The position numbers and the translations under genes were made by a program. DNA of 64,000 bases from Melanopsichium pennsylvanicum (taxonomy: Eukaryota; Basidiomycota; Ustilaginomycetes; Ustilaginales). Location of the stretch: assembly GCA_900208305.1 (NCBI GenBank), contig OAPG01000010.1, positions 620,001 through 684,000 of the forward strand. The letters are read 5' to 3'. Numbering within the stretch: the stretch's first letter is position 1; each line of letters opens with the position of its first letter. This document shows, piece by piece, positions 42,401 through 52,100 of this stretch. Under the pieces are notes generated by a model. It was not told the DNA's origin. It was given only the letters and a program-made list of their open reading frames with translations, and searched no databases.

Positions 42401-45400
42401 TTGTATGGGGACAATCGATTCAACCCACCATCCAAGACGTAATGCGCGTCATCGACGGAGTCACATCTCCGCCGCATGATCCTTCGCCCAAGCTCGGCTT
42501 CTGGGACAAGCTGCCACTCATCCTTCACGGACACGTCAACTTCAAATTCGAGGACGAGGGCGGCTTCAACATTCACTTGAAGGGAAGTCGCGATCCTTAC
42601 ACTATCGAAGGTCACGCTGCTGGTTGGGTCAAGGCGTGGAAGGGAAACGTAGAGCTTCGAATTGGCTACGACAATCCCGAAAATGAGTTCTTCCAAATCT
42701 TGAGCCATGAGTACGTGCTCGCGGTTCCAGATCTATGCGACTACGTCGACCATGCTGCTACCGGTGTGCTGGGTGGCGGAGATCACTCTTCCGGCCAAAG
42801 GCATCACAGTCACAGTGGCAACGGCGAAGAAAGCTATCACGACTCGTACGATCGCAAGTCCGTCGGCGCCTCTGTCACCTCAAGCATGTACCGGTACATG
42901 AAAGATCCCACCTTCAGGAAGATTGTGATCAAACTCACCAATGGAGTGCGCTGGGGTGCAGGCTTGCACGGAGAACGCACGTGCGACGACGAGACATGTC
43001 CGCGCCGACCTCAGTGCAAGGGGGAGTCCTTCTACCGCGAATGTCGCGAATTCAAACGCATCAATCACTGGGATGTGATTCCGAAGACACACGAGTACTT
43101 TGACTCGATCCCAGAGAGTGAGCGGCGCGATTCGTTCCGTGGGTGGAGATCGCACCATCTTCACCTTTCGCTGTCAATCTTCTCACCCAAGAACGGCATC
43201 CGTGGCTATGGCTATGAAGGTTCTGGACATGTCTCACATCTTGATGCGGTAAACAATTTTTACTTCTCACCGCTTGCTTGGCAGCATTTCTGGGCATGGA
43301 TGCGATTGTTCAACAGCGCCATGAGCTTGCCCATTCGCACGGGCGAGCTCTTCCCTGACAGTCCGCCCCCATCGCCAAAGTTCGGCCGGTTCCTTGGCAC
43401 CATCAAGTACAGGATCGATCTCGAACCACTCTTCATCACGCACCAGTACCGCCAGTTCAACAAAAAAGACTGGGCGAAAGGTCTGCGCACACATGTCGGC
43501 ATCAAGGCCCGCATCGACTCTTTCACGCTTGACATGCATCAGCGCCAGCAAGAGACGGTCAAGGATCGTCCCGAACTGGGTGGGCCGCGCATTGTCTTTC
43601 ACAAGCCGTTCTATGAGGCTGAGGTGAAGTGCGATTCGATCGACCTCAGGACCTTGGCAGCGCGCATGCGTGAAGATGGCTACATGTCAGAGATGATGGA
43701 GGATCAAGAAGTCGGGCAGGACGCATTCGATGATGTATTTGCCGGAGAGGTCGATATTTCTGATGAAGAGCTGGTCTGGATCGATATGAATGATCTAGTC
43801 GAGCTCGATGCATCGGCCATCACGGATCCCTCGCCCAAGATTCGCATGTTCCCTGCCATGGTCTGCCCTCGCTTCAACTACTACCGCAAAGTTGAGTCGA
43901 AGCGGGAACATCGCGCACGTGAGATGCAGGATCGAGCTGCAGATGGCCGCAGTCACAGTGATGGAAACCATGGTATTGAAGACCTGCTCGATAGGCTGGA
44001 GCGCAGCAAGTTTGGGAATGAACGCACTCACACCTGTATGGTGGGTCAGAACGACAGGCCGCACGGTGTGCAGCGCAAGCTAGCTCAGGAAAGGCTGCAG
44101 GTCATTCGCCGCGAGATCGACCATATTCTGAATTCCGGCGATGATGCTGCCACCACTTCAGGAGGATCGTCCGAAAACTCTGATGACCATCAGGATAGAC
44201 TGAGTGATCTTCACAACCGTGAACGGATCCTCAGCGGCTTCATCTCGCATCTTGGCCGACTCCAGGAACATATTGATCGAGTCGAGCGTGCCAAGGCTCA
44301 CGGAACTCCCTTGCCGACGAGATCAGCCACACTGGACTATTCGCTCAATGGCACCGATCTTGCATCGCTCTACCACGATCTTGGCAAGTTTGACAATCGC
44401 TACATCGCCCACAATCCTACGCTCTTCTTTAGCAATGTCACCCGTACCTTGCTGCTGAAGTACTATTACAGCTCGCGATTGCGAAGGGGATACGCGCATC
44501 ATATGACGGCAACAGCAGTGCGCTACATTCGTGATCTGCTCAAAAGGAAGGATAAGAATGGAAAGGCTGCAGCCAGGCCTAAGCAGCGACATCAAACCCA
44601 CTCTGCACACTCTGGCAAGACGCCGCAGCAAGTGACGCCGAGCACCGAGGGAACCATTGGAATCAATATCCTGCACGAGATGCTGGAAGACACGGTTAAT
44701 CACATGTTTGGCAAGGATGGTTACAGCACCTCGGGCTGGGGCTGCCGATCTGAAGATGAAGGAGAGGACGGTATGGATGCAGAGATGCGTCCCACCGATG
44801 GCATATCAGATGACTTCAATGTGGTCAACAGTAACGTCTGCCTGCTGCTCAAGCCTCAGGTCGTACTGCGCAGCGACGTGGATGACAAGTCCACGGTGAT
44901 TGTCACTGCACTCCGCACGCGACTGCAAAACTACACGGTCCAGGACGAAAGCTGTGCGGAAGACTCTGTCAATGCTATTGTCTTGCGACGAAACTTCTTT
45001 GCACTCGACAATCTTCAGTGCTATCACCCAAACGCCCTCGCGCAGAGCAAAATCAAGAAACAAGACTTTATGTCCTTGCCACTCGAGGCCTTGGTCGACA
45101 TGCACGGCCACGCGCGCGACTTTGAGCGCATCGTCCCGCACACGAATGCCACAATGTACTACGATAAGTTCAACAAGCTTCGTCTTTCGGACTCGTCTCG
45201 ATCCGTGTCAACCTTCAGGAAGGACGGCAAACCTGTTCAGGATCATCTTCACCATCACATGGACATGATCGTGCTAAATTGCCCACGCTTCTCTGTTTCA
45301 GCGAACGGGGAGCACTTTGCAGCGCTCTACAATGTGGTGACAGACCTGATCCTGCACCGAGACCCGGCGCATCGCGACCATGCCAAGAGGCTAGAGGAGA

Positions 45401-47754
45401 TGATGTTTAGCTACGATTTTACGGATGTTTCTGGACTCGCCGATATCGTCTCGGCCTTGCAAGTTCGAATTCGCGATGCTCGTTCTCTGGCAGAGCAATA
45501 CCAAGCCGTGGCCGATCGACTCAACGAACGGGGTAAGGCTGACTTTGTGGCTCTGCTTGGTGAAATGCTGGACTTGGTGGAGGAGCTCAACCTCATCATG
45601 GATGCCATTACCACATCGCAAGACAGCAAAGGTGGTGCGGACCGCGAGAAGAAGTCGGCGTTGCGCTTCATGACTCAAGCACAGGAAGTGGCGTGGAACA
45701 TGATCGGCGACGAGGCTGGACATCTGGTCGCCAAATTAGCTTTGCGCGGCATCAGCTTTTCCTGGCTGAACAAGGCCGACAACTCTGCCGCCAACACGCT
45801 ATCAATTCGTGATCTGCAGGCCCTCAACGTCGACCCCAACGCCATGTTTGCGGAGATCATTACCAAGTACAATCGTGCTTCGGAACATCCGATGGCTAAG
45901 GAAGGTCGATTTTTGGACGCAATGTGGAGTGTTCTGCCGCCCGTAGGAGGCATCTCAATTGTCGACATGTTTGAGTTTAATTTGCATCCCGTCAAGATAC
46001 AGATCGAGCTTCTGGTGGGTCGCAAGATCATGGACTACATCTTCGGTACAAAGCGACAGCGCGAGAAGCAAGAAGAAGAGCAGAAGCGACTCGAAAACGA
46101 AAACAATCACCCCGAAAATGCCGCTGCAAAGAAGAAGTCGCCTTTCGCTCGGCTTTTGGGTCGTCAAAAGCACCTGACGTCCAGCTCTGCCACGACTTCG
46201 TCGCAGGATGCGCACAGGCGCAGTACGAACGAGAGCTCGTTGGGCTTGTCAGCTGCCGATGCGCGCTCGAGAAGTGCCTCGTCAACCGATTTGCGATCCT
46301 TTATTCGACCATCGTCAGACGGCTCAAGGGAAGAGGATGCTGACAGTATCTCTGGACGAGCTTCCACCAAGGCCATGATCTCGAATCCTGCCACGACCAA
46401 GAACTCGCTCAAGTCGCGCCCTAGCACGCCTAGTAGCGGAAAGGAGCATGCGACCGGGAACGATCGCCCTGGCGATCAGTTTGCGATAGCACAGAAAAAT
46501 GCTGCAGAGATGCGTTCCCGAGCCTCAGCGTACCGCACCTTCGTCTATGTTAAGATCTCCGAAACCATCTTCTGTCTCTCGTACAAGGGCGAAAAGCAGA
46601 CTTCTATCACGAACCTGTACGATCTGGTTTTCCGCACGCCCAATTTCGAGTACCACAACAGCACGTTTGGCTACGTCGATCTTGCGGATAGCTTCAAGAA
46701 GGATGTCTTCAAAGCGGCATGGAATCAGAAGTCGACCTTGCTGCGCGACATCATCACGCACAGGCCAAATAGGAAGAGGAATGCCATCGAGAGCATTCGT
46801 GCCATTCGACAGGCGTCCAAGGCAAGGGAGTCGCTTGCTCCGCTCGATATCTCTGTGCATCCACCTTCGTCCGCGGATAGGTCGTCGTTCGATGGAAGCA
46901 GCCATCTCGTTGATTCTCCCACAGATACATTCAGCTATCGCGAGACCGAACAGTACGATGGTGAAAGTGGAGGAAGCAGGGACAGTCCCGAAGTCGATCG
47001 AAACGGTGATGATGACGATGATGACGACAAGTACGGCCATGCACGGACTGGAACAAGTCAAACCCTCGCGGGTCAAATTCGCGATGCTTGGGGCCGAAGC
47101 AATGAAGCCTCCTACCGACAAGACGACAATGCTTCTGTCCACTCCGATGAGATGACCCGTCACTCGACCAGCGAAGTCGACGATTTGTTGCGGCTCAAAC
47201 CTGTACCTCAAGGAAATCATGATACACCCGCGAACAACGAAAATAAAGTGCGTCGATTCCCAAACCTGGCCCGTCCCTTCAACACGGATATTACGCCTTC
47301 TGCTGAACGCGGAGAGACCACAACCCTTCACTCTTCCAATTCCACCAATTCGTCGCCGTACTTGCAGTTGCTAAATCCAGCCTCGTCTGTGGGCACTACT
47401 CGAAGAGGTAGCACATCTACCCGCTCGCACTCTCCATCAAGTTTCAAATTAGGTAAGCTCATTCCAAAGCCTTTTAGGCAAAGAGCCAATTCCAACTCTG
47501 GCTCTTTGGCCAATGAAACCAAAGGCAGTGGAAGCAGAGCTGGTCTCCACGCGAATGGCAACAAGCAGCTTTCCGCAAGTCCGCTAGGTGAACACTATCC
47601 CCAGTATCTGGGAGGTGAAGAGCAGCAAGGGGTTCAGCACCACCACCAGCATTCGGGAGTGGCTATTGGCGATGTCGGAAGCAGCAGTACGAGCAGCGAA
47701 TATTCGGGTCGATCGGGTGCTAGTGTTCATAGTCATCAGTTGTCTCTGGGTTAA
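36457..47754 (+). CDS. FMP27: FMP27/BLTP2 (Hobbit-type) bridge-like lipid transfer protein
   Basis: A giant tube-forming protein that moves phospholipids at ER contact sites; relatives are yeast Fmp27/Hob1 and Hob2, fly Hobbit and human KIAA0100/BLTP2. One uninterrupted exon, 3765 residues, longer than the roughly 2600 of yeast Fmp27. A membrane anchor lies at about 27-50 (FSWAFVLGLLITAIFF), followed by the N-terminal repeating beta-groove region. Family blocks include the GFWDK domain at about 2014 (GFWDKLPLILHGHVNFKFED, then GHAAGWVKAWKGNVELRIGY). There is also an LSYKGEK segment at about 3370, a block conserved near the C-terminus of the family. An MDYIFGTKRQREKQEEEQKR helix lies near 3190. 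The last 350 residues and several loops are Ser-rich and disordered. Many opposite-strand frames up to 300 codons are shadows. Assignment rests on the GFWDK and C-terminal blocks plus size. Confidence 0.9.
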   Translation: MSPQTHTSGAAPPSDFAAAATNSSYSLWRFSWAFVLGLLITAIFFRSLLPRLPRVLFRGKLRIQRAGLRGIRGIEYRSKGFHNDSAAFSRNENQLEVKIQRIYTSYHLPYFLCRAKHKPSVVPKKSGAIITIHVQGVGVRLPRSSKVGLQHKHASPTTSANRDAASETMFLEQQEELRLQRLMSSPSMSPLAESSHLFSGPRTFTSSMDPSFSSLRQESQDKDAANRTHQRRNSGLYLTLHSAGLMSIHTVLGLAKWFRFAAVPTLSSVALRAFRAAIFILTSSLPMLTSLVSIEVDRIEIYLQEAEAVARVGRAGLTFSMSPDSLSSDDCKEKVQQGDDAAEDHSRSSYSLHRPSWGQFFYAMRMMPTRVGSGARGAANYLLGGMSPSHATAHIRIDCIELFEANFRPDTIPNLQRGFGSRRNSAADSSRPPTPLSTTTADRGVMPPSQSNVELDTTEELAFTYDNSFERSCRLSRATRERSNSASRLSRMSHGSLRGFADRWADWALEPLVESDFHADSGWTRQHLDNGGSPHQLQKIPSSARIMCITGVSELTASLLVGSNFALGGDRTLAAKLALGSTAIGLDAVHRVMCIAEERKARRTGWAPSKQGISNDQRSVISKHLVQQRSSASTTALRIISSVAFSLPSVCVTASSDHLLSSAAACAAEAEKETVKDASLPSRELAISLAGFSFELRDSNPNDDLHRRWLGTCGLSSQSPVKRDRRDKKDSRDKRSRKGSFLRGSATIEHRRIFLAELSLASFDISCWTCGSNRGSQLLFVGDFSVVARSSWTPFGLFETCPEALRLLFAGDPNEHATTIEAAIGGVESDVSMNDITALVPIANEFSRRRQMKRERIGIEEPARPKTDIERFRSLPRIAAGFHVQRISLSLDASQDVSQDAFESSSESSKSQRSRKLILSVPNVDFVFLGEYRDEYVKRPSAEKRAAYKALKSDNLEWPISGSVTCVNSKRGGKARSSPDKERPQAPLTEERKNVSVPTTPHVTSFSSQRYAETNLSMAETLKRMRELQEMHAERERPPVSGRRPSLRETMSKKGKVRLPGYSRRTSMAAETRFSLRYQFETSLRVDAVESFLSLSSDPKNSTSGFLRPQSFKGTSDTSQHHLLAMHSFEVLGSGRIPGHVEYRGSPSGVDIPVLSASDAMAEFRASVEDVDIEAWQMSALETYAEMAAAIIQAKQKQKTTDKQEARDDRKSAPNHGSGRDGAASGNVESRPKPLVERLPGGLAVYFSIGRTIAHLGGPDRRIKDKVARGVGFGAERIVLEYVAVTETKTNAMPQKPNWGARTALELSEDLQLQAVSLAARHGRVGLGRIVMHQAGIFPILDAELATQQHTEGTASETFAQAKAPQGEIWPEEDPANESADRPATSLLADGVWSFSEDDKRVHKSTQHRPKLRQQDRSNFIFFMPYAAFKAVVRPPQAENESGLAGACEDEVTITTEDTNLLAFNIDLLHTYCFLLAFSTFKHLAARAKSAGRPAAAKQPAQRSDTTQKPASVPKRTKPSISCRIDIKEVHTFVTLPRSTRIFMRIRRLEVRRDLRKGLSVSTESIMGAVESPKQSKNDLWEEAVRLRDWIITLPPQESGKKLRIIANGDGALVRIPFGYTVFPIIDNTTVAIKATKQLVHQFLHDTDDSIITPQAEDPKLLPDIDINIRVLTLEAEDDPFETKLNLIWRAGFAENLAREEREVAFAAKAEAISASKMPQSSTSLRSSHSGASIAFSASSMLTDLNTEEDHSGTRSHDGRSTSKQEHVSYEEARVALDAFNSSSWVRRYLNAHSEQTRRQENTLKNIYGRFTLSRSLDALPVKVLPIGKAAPLFRSTMYRVGLGVRQAHFPLDTLRDFIFEKGAGVPKDTPYSLVIPMHMKWDMEEWRITLRDYPMPMLHVPPTHRTDDDARRAWCFEGDIVVAEQLGGPESIRHVPAVIVPAATGRPGAIEYGIVIPKVAMSVKMYGTPTVKLRTPFPTRLVWGQSIQPTIQDVMRVIDGVTSPPHDPSPKLGFWDKLPLILHGHVNFKFEDEGGFNIHLKGSRDPYTIEGHAAGWVKAWKGNVELRIGYDNPENEFFQILSHEYVLAVPDLCDYVDHAATGVLGGGDHSSGQRHHSHSGNGEESYHDSYDRKSVGASVTSSMYRYMKDPTFRKIVIKLTNGVRWGAGLHGERTCDDETCPRRPQCKGESFYRECREFKRINHWDVIPKTHEYFDSIPESERRDSFRGWRSHHLHLSLSIFSPKNGIRGYGYEGSGHVSHLDAVNNFYFSPLAWQHFWAWMRLFNSAMSLPIRTGELFPDSPPPSPKFGRFLGTIKYRIDLEPLFITHQYRQFNKKDWAKGLRTHVGIKARIDSFTLDMHQRQQETVKDRPELGGPRIVFHKPFYEAEVKCDSIDLRTLAARMREDGYMSEMMEDQEVGQDAFDDVFAGEVDISDEELVWIDMNDLVELDASAITDPSPKIRMFPAMVCPRFNYYRKVESKREHRAREMQDRAADGRSHSDGNHGIEDLLDRLERSKFGNERTHTCMVGQNDRPHGVQRKLAQERLQVIRREIDHILNSGDDAATTSGGSSENSDDHQDRLSDLHNRERILSGFISHLGRLQEHIDRVERAKAHGTPLPTRSATLDYSLNGTDLASLYHDLGKFDNRYIAHNPTLFFSNVTRTLLLKYYYSSRLRRGYAHHMTATAVRYIRDLLKRKDKNGKAAARPKQRHQTHSAHSGKTPQQVTPSTEGTIGINILHEMLEDTVNHMFGKDGYSTSGWGCRSEDEGEDGMDAEMRPTDGISDDFNVVNSNVCLLLKPQVVLRSDVDDKSTVIVTALRTRLQNYTVQDESCAEDSVNAIVLRRNFFALDNLQCYHPNALAQSKIKKQDFMSLPLEALVDMHGHARDFERIVPHTNATMYYDKFNKLRLSDSSRSVSTFRKDGKPVQDHLHHHMDMIVLNCPRFSVSANGEHFAALYNVVTDLILHRDPAHRDHAKRLEEMMFSYDFTDVSGLADIVSALQVRIRDARSLAEQYQAVADRLNERGKADFVALLGEMLDLVEELNLIMDAITTSQDSKGGADREKKSALRFMTQAQEVAWNMIGDEAGHLVAKLALRGISFSWLNKADNSAANTLSIRDLQALNVDPNAMFAEIITKYNRASEHPMAKEGRFLDAMWSVLPPVGGISIVDMFEFNLHPVKIQIELLVGRKIMDYIFGTKRQREKQEEEQKRLENENNHPENAAAKKKSPFARLLGRQKHLTSSSATTSSQDAHRRSTNESSLGLSAADARSRSASSTDLRSFIRPSSDGSREEDADSISGRASTKAMISNPATTKNSLKSRPSTPSSGKEHATGNDRPGDQFAIAQKNAAEMRSRASAYRTFVYVKISETIFCLSYKGEKQTSITNLYDLVFRTPNFEYHNSTFGYVDLADSFKKDVFKAAWNQKSTLLRDIITHRPNRKRNAIESIRAIRQASKARESLAPLDISVHPPSSADRSSFDGSSHLVDSPTDTFSYRETEQYDGESGGSRDSPEVDRNGDDDDDDDKYGHARTGTSQTLAGQIRDAWGRSNEASYRQDDNASVHSDEMTRHSTSEVDDLLRLKPVPQGNHDTPANNENKVRRFPNLARPFNTDITPSAERGETTTLHSSNSTNSSPYLQLLNPASSVGTTRRGSTSTRSHSPSSFKLGKLIPKPFRQRANSNSGSLANETKGSGSRAGLHANGNKQLSASPLGEHYPQYLGGEEQQGVQHHHQHSGVAIGDVGSSSTSSEYSGRSGASVHSHQLSLG

Positions 47755-49157
47755 AATGATAACGTCAAAGGAAGACAAAGTGGAAGACAAGTAGACATCA
47801 ATGCTTTGGTCTAATCATATGTTTTTGCCTTCAAGCTTGAAAGATGAAAAGGGTTTTTTAACTCTCTGACGTGGGTCGTTGAGAGTGTCTTTGTGTGATG
47901 ATTATCGTGCTCGGTGACACAAATAATCACTCATATACAAGACAGACACGTGCTGACACAAAACAGCGCAAACAGAAGAATCAAAGGTTGCCTACCTCGT
48001 GGAGTGAGTCGCTGGCGAGCTCCCAGCCGTGGCCGTAAGGGGGCACGGATGGTCGAACGTCGCATGAGAGCGAGGCGGAGTGTGCGTGAGACTGCTAGAA
48101 AACAGTGCAGAGTAACCAACGTGAAGACATGACAAGAGAAAGTGCAACGCAAACAGTACGTAAACAAGGAATGGGGCGGGAGGGTGAAAAGAAAGCTAGA
48201 CCCTCGGTGCGCGATCACCAAAAGAGATGGTAATGGTAATGTCGTAGGAGGAGCAGCTGCGGCACTGACCGAATAATGTGATGAACGACGTGGCAGACAC
48301 GTGACTGGCTCGCACGAGTAGAGCTAGCGCTCGTGAACAAGCGCTCTGCTTGAGTTGAAGTTGAATACGTTTGTCAACGCAGATGGTGGTCTTGATGGCA
48401 CTGCAATCTGAACTCACCGATGATATCGCATGGCTTTTCGGAGCAGCAGAAGCAGCAACAGTAGAGAAGCTTATGCAATTGAGAACTCAGCTTCGTGCAC
48501 CGTCCCAATTGGCGGACTTGAATCATTGTACCTGTGTTTTGTCAACCCGATCGCAAAGTTGAGACAAAGGATCAGCGTGTTCGTAGTTGAGCTGCTGTAA
48601 GTTAATTGAATGTGCTTTGTTTTTGCAAAAACATAAGGCTATGCTCCGCTTTGCAAACACACTGTAGCTTGGCTTTCTTGCAACGACACAAGGTTGCACA
48701 CGGCACCGTCCCCTTACAGAGCGCGCAAATTAGTTGATGTGCTTCAAAATTGCTGTATGCGCACGAACCCCGTGAAACCTAATGGTGGGCAACAGAGAGA
48801 CCAATGGCAAGTTGTATTGAACCCACCATCGTGCTGCAAGTAACCACTACAAATTGTCTCCACAAAGTGCTTCTAACGATAGGGGACTTGCCCTCAACTC
48901 GGTCAGAACACAAGCCCGGCTGACCGAAGTGAAGGTTCTCGGCCCAGAGACACGCAAACGCGACAAAAACAAAGACAAAGACAGGCAACCAACCAACCAA
49001 CCAACCAACCAGGAAGGAAGGAAGGACGCAAGACCGAAAGTGATAAAAGAGGTCGAACATTGCGACTAAAAATACAGTGTGTATGTGTGAATGTTTATGA
49101 GCGACCATGAGCAGATTACCTTTGTCGTCTAAGTGAGACAAGCATGGTGTGCTGCGT
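47755..49157. other. Convergent 1.4-kb spacer
   Basis: Between the 3' ends of FMP27 and the unknown protein. No gene can be supported. A tandem (CAAC)n run followed by (GAAG)n lies at about 48985-49025. Minus-strand splice-like signals around 48350-48515 could join two short frames (about 80 residues), but the product resembles nothing I know. Confidence 0.45.
48985..49025. repeat. (CAAC)n-(GAAG)n tetranucleotide repeats
   Basis: Five to six CAAC-type units followed directly by three GAAG units, in the 3' flank of the unknown minus-strand gene. Confidence 0.9.
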
Positions 49158-52100
49158 CTAGAACGTGTTATCGACATCGACCTGAACCTGGTCCCGAACA
49201 GGAGACATGAGATGGTGATGATGGTCCGCGCTTCTTCCGATCAAAGCCTGTTGATTGAGCAAGGTATAAATCTCTGCCTCGACCCTGCTTCTGTGACTTT
49301 CGATATCGTCTGCATCGAAAACTTCGTTCTTTGTCCACGTGTTCGATGATCTATACTCTCCTCCTTGCCATATTGCATCTGCGCCATCGGCACCAAACGC
49401 ACCATGTGCACCAGCCCTGGGGAATGCATTGCTGCCTGTGTCGGATGCCATTTCGCCATCACCACTAGGAGGAGCGATCTGGAACTCGAACTTGGCACTA
49501 TCCTTTCCCCTCGCTAGCACATTGAGCAAGCTCGCCAATTGCGCATCGTTGTGATACACGATCCTGGTCGGATTGGCCACCCTGTCGCGATCTCCATCAC
49601 CGATACTGAATTGTCCTTCACCATTCCCCCACGAAGCATTCCCACTCGATGGCGAAAGGGGATCACTGCCGTCAACAGGTTGATTGGCAATCTCAAATAC
49701 GTCCTGTCTACTTCCCCCACTTCTCGGCAAATCCGGCAATGGTTGAGACTTGTCAAACGAGAAACTTTTTCTATGCTGTCCTCCTCCACCACGAGGACGG
49801 GTGAAGAAACTCCTCGAATCGTCATCGGTCAAACCCGCCGGAGTACGGAATAGTCCACCATGTTTCAAAATGTCTTCATCATCATCTTCATCTGTCCCTT
49901 CTCCTTCACCATTGGGAACACCCACACCACTAGCATCGCTGAACGTCCTAGTATGCCTAGGGTTGAAATCGCTATAGACACTACCGCGGTCAGCTAAACC
50001 CGCAATAACCTGCCAAACCACCGACCCGTCTGCACGTTCAGTCACTTCAATGTGTCTCCTCGGCTCCGACGGCATTCTGGATGCACGAGCTAAAATCGAT
50101 CTACGCGAGATATTCTTCGTCTCCGAACTAAGAGAGTTGAACTCGATCCCTTCGCCGCCGCCAATGTAGTAATCGTACAGACTACCAGCATAAGAAGATT
50201 CAACCCTGCTCGCTCGGTTCGACTTGTCCCCCCCAGCAGCACTGCTGTCAGGGCGAAGCGTTTGGGTCGAGATCATTGTAGACATGGTTGTCGGTTCGGC
50301 TTCACCCAGAGCGGAAGATGCGGAAGTGTAATCAGCAGGTAAAGAGGCAGTGTCCTTCACAGCAGGCGAAACGGGCGAGGATGTGGGAGTGGGGATCGGT
50401 TCATCTTCAACAGTGGCGAATCGGCGTGATTTGCGACTAGAGCCAAAGAGCGAGCGGCGTTGATCTTGGGAAAAGTCGATACCGGCAGGGATGATGATGG
50501 TTCGGCGAACGATGGTATCCCTCAGCGATTTGCGAGACTCCTTCGCGTTGGGCAGTGCCTGATTCGAGACAGGAGAGACTTCTGACAGAGAGTCTGGATC
50601 TGCCACATCGGCAGCGAGAGCGGCAGGAACAGCTGTGTCTGCGCTGTTGACCATCTGACTCCCGTCCTGCGCCAGTTGCACGGCTTCAGCGGAAGTTGAG
50701 AAAGCAGGTCTAGGCGTGACGGACTCCTCGTCATCCTGTGCCGCCACGGGAGCAAGAGCTCCAGAGTTTGGGCTCTGGCAATAGTCCATGCGCTCATCCG
50801 TGCCTTCTCCTAGTGTCATGTCTGTCGAAAGTCCCTGCAAATCTTGCTGTTCCTTCTCCGGCAAGTAAGCTGGAGAGGATATCTCCTGCGAGCCCTCCGT
50901 TATCTCTGCTTGCAATTCCTTTGAACTCTCCTCTGGACTCCTGCCAGTGACCGCCAAAGGCATGTAGTTCAGATCACCAGGTAAGATCACCTCGGATTCA
51001 GGCTTGAGCACGATGGGATTCCTCTTCTTCTTGCCACTCTTGTTCTTCGGCATACTCGTAGAATCGATCGGAAGCGTGTATGCTGGAGATGTCGGACTTC
51101 TCAAGCTGCTAGCCCTTTCGCTGATCGAGCCGACGCTCGAAGGAATTTGAGGCAAGGTCCATGGAGCTTTCCGCTGCACATGAGGCATAGTCGGTGTTGA
51201 AGGTGACATCGCAGGAGCATGTTGGGGGACGGGTGGAGGAGGCATAGAGCTTTCCACAGCTCGGGCATTGGCCTGAGCGGTGAGCTCGGCGGGGAATGGT
51301 TCGATGGTTGCCCCTCCAAAAGTTGCCTCGGAGTGTTTGCGAGATTTGATCTTGGAGAAGAGGCGTGATAGAGAGCCGCCATTTGCTCCGCCATTCATGT
51401 AAGGATTGTTTGGATGGGTGCGATCGGCACCGTTTGAGGATACACTGGGCTGCACGTCTGTTCCAAAATTCTCGCCTGGAGACGCTTCGTGACCAAACGA
51501 AGAGGATCGCCTGCGGTGGAAGTACCCGCTGCCCTTGCTGACACTGCCGCTTCGAGAGGTGCCACTTGGACTCACCTTGTTGTGCTCACGAGAAGGATCA
51601 ATGCCCATAGCTCCGCCAATGCTGCCCCATCCAGGAGATCTGGTCGAACGCTTCACCTTCGCTTCCGCGGGAGTCTCCTGCAAATTAGGGAGTTGGGTCG
51701 TATGATCCAACTTCTGCGAAGTAGAGATGAGCTGAGGGCTCGAGATCTGCTTGGACACCTTCTTGAAGCTCTTCTTTCGAGAAATGCTCTTTGTACGGAA
51801 AGGTGGGGTCGGTACACTCCCATCATCGGTCCCCTTCAGTGCTCTAGTAGCAGCAGAAGTTTGTGCTGCGATATCATCCATCAATCTCGTGGAATCTGTG
51901 TGGGCTGATGGCGAGTTGAAAGGATCAGGAGTGATGCCGCCGTGTCCAGGTGCGTACCTATTCCACACATCGTCAGCGTGCTGTTCAAGGTTCTGCACGG
52001 GAGATCGAGGGGAGTCGCCGATGCCTCCATCGCGAAGTGGAAAAGTGAAGTTGTTCCCAGTGCTTGGAGAAACGTAGCCTATGTTGAAAGGATGCTCCTG

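Noticed and set aside
41800..42708. 302-codon minus-strand frame inside FMP27
   Set aside because: Antisense to the conserved GFWDK region of FMP27; no recognisable domain.
48350..48515. Possible two-exon minus-strand gene of about 80 residues
   Set aside because: A GTGAGT donor and a CAG acceptor can join two short frames in phase, but the product resembles nothing known and no branch site is convincing.
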